From positions 1-15,000 of the forward strand of contig JAGGZO010000010.1 in NCBI GenBank assembly GCA_021161995.1: DNA of 15,000 nucleotides, in the 5' to 3' direction. This stretch comes from Candidatus Aenigmatarchaeota archaeon. Its GTDB lineage: Archaea; Aenigmatarchaeota; Aenigmatarchaeia; CG10238-14; SpSt-28. Position 1 is the stretch's first letter, and every line of letters begins with the position of its first letter. Shown one piece after another: positions 13,341 through 15,000 of this stretch. The notes beneath the pieces are model-generated. The model was not told where the DNA came from. It was given only the letters and a program-made list of their open reading frames with translations, and ran no database searches. The position numbers were made by a program, and so were the translations under genes.

Positions 13341-14524
13341 GGATTTAACCAAACAATTTCATAGTATTTGTTTTCAGACCCAGGCAAATCGATCCTGTTT
13401 GCAACATAGTAAGTAACACTACTCTCTCTATCAACAATCGCTATGAGCAATCTTAACCCATGTTTATCTGCTCTTTCTAATGCACTTGCCAAAATCTTAC
13501 CGCTAAGCTTTTCGTCCTCATGCATTGCTATTACCATAAAAGATGGGTCGTTTATGTTTGGTTTTTCTGTTATGTTATTCTCGTTCCTGTACCAGAAAAC
13601 ATAATCTATTTCAGTCCTTTCTTTAAGATAATCATTCTTTCCCATTTCTGGAACAGCCATGATGAATGTTTTTCTGACAGAATGTGCAACTCTAACAGCC
13701 CTTGCCCATTCAGACATGATCATAGAGGCATCTTTAGGGAAAACATGAATTACATGTTTAGAGTGTTGCCAGCTATTATCTTTCCTATCCGGTAAAACAC
13801 CAGGAAAATATATTCTGAAATGTGTGCCAAACTTAAATCCTGTTTTTACTACATAACCTCTAGATCTCCAATCTTCGTATACGTTAAACAACGCATGGAT
13901 AAACGGTATCTTATGTTTGACTATTTCCATGAGTTCATCAAAATCTAAGTATTTCTTGCTTGCAGCATCCTTTATTTTTGCTCCATGCTTAGCAACCAAC
14001 AATGTTTCAAATACATCCAACTTTAAACCAAATCCCAAATCACTCTTTTTATATAATCCCCACTGACCAATCCAATAATTAGAATAATATCTTTTTGCAT
14101 TTGGATTATACGTTATAGAAAATAACTCATCTGGTAAAAACAATACTTCCAAATCACTAGCATCTAGATCTAGCTCTCCAGATGGATACTCTTTTATCGG
14201 GCTTTTGTTAAATTTCTGTTCCATCCTGAAGTTTGTATAACATTTCCCGTATAAACCTCTTAGCCTCCAATCCTTAAACACACTATACCTAACAAATATG
14301 TTTTCTGAATAAAATCTATCGACAAGTTCGTTCAACGTAACAACTCTACCCGTTTCATCAAAAAGAGTTGCATTCCTAAACTCCATCAAAAACATGGCTT
14401 CGCTAATATCCAATACTATATCGCCAAGTTCTCTTCTACCAAACTGAGAAGCCATGACTATACTTTTACTTCTTTCATCCGCTATAATCTTGCCATTTTT
14501 TATTCTCAATGCTATGTTCGGCAT
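13337..14524 (-). CDS. endA: EndA, three-unit (epsilon2-like) tRNA-splicing endonuclease
   Basis: EndA cuts introns from precursor tRNAs at bulge-helix-bulge motifs. At 395 residues it is about twice a single-unit EndA and reads as three parts. Residues 1-~105 are an EndA N-terminal unit (DIVLDISEAMFLME, VFKDWRLRG). Residues ~118-312 are a complete catalytic unit with VYEDWRSRGYVVKTGFKFGT (215-234) and the triad Y239, H254, K285; the His-Lys spacing of 31 equals that of known enzymes. Residues ~325-395 are a second C-terminal unit without a triad (RLLIAIVDRESSVTYYVANRI). This matches the alphaN-alpha-betaC layout of the ARMAN homodimeric enzyme, known for broad substrate range. The Y-to-H spacing (15) is longer than usual (about 10-11), so a loop insertion lies between. 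A TATA box at 14547-14554, inside the upstream gene, suits a leaderless transcript. Confidence 0.9.
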   Translation of the reverse strand: MPNIALRIKNGKIIADERSKSIVMASQFGRRELGDIVLDISEAMFLMEFRNATLFDETGRVVTLNELVDRFYSENIFVRYSVFKDWRLRGLYGKCYTNFRMEQKFNKSPIKEYPSGELDLDASDLEVLFLPDELFSITYNPNAKRYYSNYWIGQWGLYKKSDLGFGLKLDVFETLLVAKHGAKIKDAASKKYLDFDELMEIVKHKIPFIHALFNVYEDWRSRGYVVKTGFKFGTHFRIYFPGVLPDRKDNSWQHSKHVIHVFPKDASMIMSEWARAVRVAHSVRKTFIMAVPEMGKNDYLKERTEIDYVFWYRNENNITEKPNINDPSFMVIAMHEDEKLSGKILASALERADKHGLRLLIAIVDRESSVTYYVANRIDLPGSENKYYEIVWLNP

Positions 14525-14534
14525 ATATTCCTAT

Positions 14535-15000
14535 TTAGAATTCTAATTTTATAACTTCTCCTTTCGGTTCCTTCTCCTTAAATATCTCTGCCTGGAATGT
14601 GTAAACTTTTATTGACCTAAAGTCACCATCATAAACAAAACCCGCTTTCATGCAAGCCTCGTAGAAAAATTCTTTCTTTGTCATCTTGTATTCTATAGGT
14701 ACTTGTGGCAGCAACAAACCTTTCATCCAACCCCTTTCTATGATCAATCCATCTCTACCAAGTTTAATTTTACTAAGAAGGTCATCAAGATCTTTTGCTT
14801 TAATCATTTTCGGCTTAGTAAGAGCGCTTACTTCTATCATAATCTCTCCTAATTCTTTTTCTCTCAAAGGCGGAAACCTAGGATCGTTGAACGCAGCCTC
14901 GATTGCTGAACGCATAGTAGCCTCATACAAAGGTAATACAGGATAAGGATATCCTATGCAGCCCCTTAGTTCTTCATGCTTGTTCACTAGCTTATAAAGA
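14535..15000 (-). CDS. AMMECR1-domain protein (partial, runs off the window)
   Basis: The AMMECR1 domain is shown by the invariant hexapeptide LRGCIG, here in ELRGCIGYPYPVLPLYEA, followed by AAFNDPRFPPLREKEL, the IMIEVSALTKP strand, and GRDGLIIERGWMKGLLLPQVP. The frame stays open to the window edge, and family members are about 200 residues, so the GTG at 14987 is not taken as the start: the N-terminal ~40 residues lie outside. Human AMMECR1 and archaeal members have no settled biochemical function. The stop lies 10 bases before the endA ATG, but endA has its own TATA box within the last codons of this gene. Confidence 0.9.
   Translation of the reverse strand, partial: LYKLVNKHEELRGCIGYPYPVLPLYEATMRSAIEAAFNDPRFPPLREKELGEIMIEVSALTKPKMIKAKDLDDLLSKIKLGRDGLIIERGWMKGLLLPQVPIEYKMTKKEFFYEACMKAGFVYDGDFRSIKVYTFQAEIFKEKEPKGEVIKLEF
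14547..14554 (-). promoter_or_regulatory. endA: TATA box of endA inside the AMMECR1 gene
   Basis: On the minus strand TTATAAAA is centred about 26 nt before the endA ATG at 14524 and lies within coding sequence of the upstream AMMECR1 gene. This predicts a leaderless endA transcript even though the genes are only 10 bases apart. Confidence 0.55.

Overview
This window looks like chromosomal DNA from a small-genome, AT-rich archaeon, most likely a DPANN lineage close to Micrarchaeota (ARMAN-2-like). The archaeal assignment rests on Cbf5, a Trm112-like zinc protein, an RPA-type OB-fold protein, an archaeal Trm10-like SPOUT methyltransferase, Dph2 and the tRNA-splicing endonuclease EndA. TATA boxes lie about 24-28 nt before many start codons. 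The DPANN/Micrarchaeota suggestion rests mainly on EndA: it reads as a three-unit protein (N-terminal unit, catalytic unit, extra C-terminal unit), the layout described for ARMAN-type (epsilon2) enzymes. The lineage is an inference, because no rRNA gene is present.

Layout from left to right: a 49-residue single-pass membrane protein (81-230) and cbf5 (266-1225) on +; two overlapping genes on - (1217-3762), namely a cysteine-free 521-residue protein with degenerate primase (AEP/PriS) motifs and, upstream of it, an unrecognised 340-residue protein; Trm112-like (+) converging on a DUF167 protein (-); two unrecognised helical proteins (+) and an OB-fold ssDNA-binding protein (+); Trm10-like and an FAD dehydrogenase (-); an unknown protein plus an MTH1-like Nudix hydrolase (+); thiI with a rhodanese domain (-); a membrane-anchored DUF192 protein (+); an unknown 209-residue protein (-); dph2 and an unknown 143-residue protein (+); an unknown 202-residue protein, endA and a partial AMMECR1 gene (-) that runs off the right edge.

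The recognisable genes share a theme of RNA modification and translation: pseudouridylation (Cbf5), methylation (Trm10-like, and Trm112 as activator), s4U thiolation (ThiI), tRNA splicing (EndA) and diphthamide on EF-2 (Dph2). DNA replication and nucleotide-pool hygiene form a second group (primase-like pair, OB-fold protein, MTH1-like hydrolase). The genes alternate between strands in short units, so they work in shared pathways rather than in one operon.

The region is extremely compact. All six convergent gene pairs abut or overlap at their stop codons, and the longest gene-free stretch is about 143 bases (4707-4849). I see no tRNA, rRNA, CRISPR, insertion sequence or other mobile element. 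The most interesting items are the degenerate primase-like gene with its unknown overlapping partner, the three-unit EndA with a translationally coupled unknown gene, and a palindrome-rich promoter at 4774-4831.
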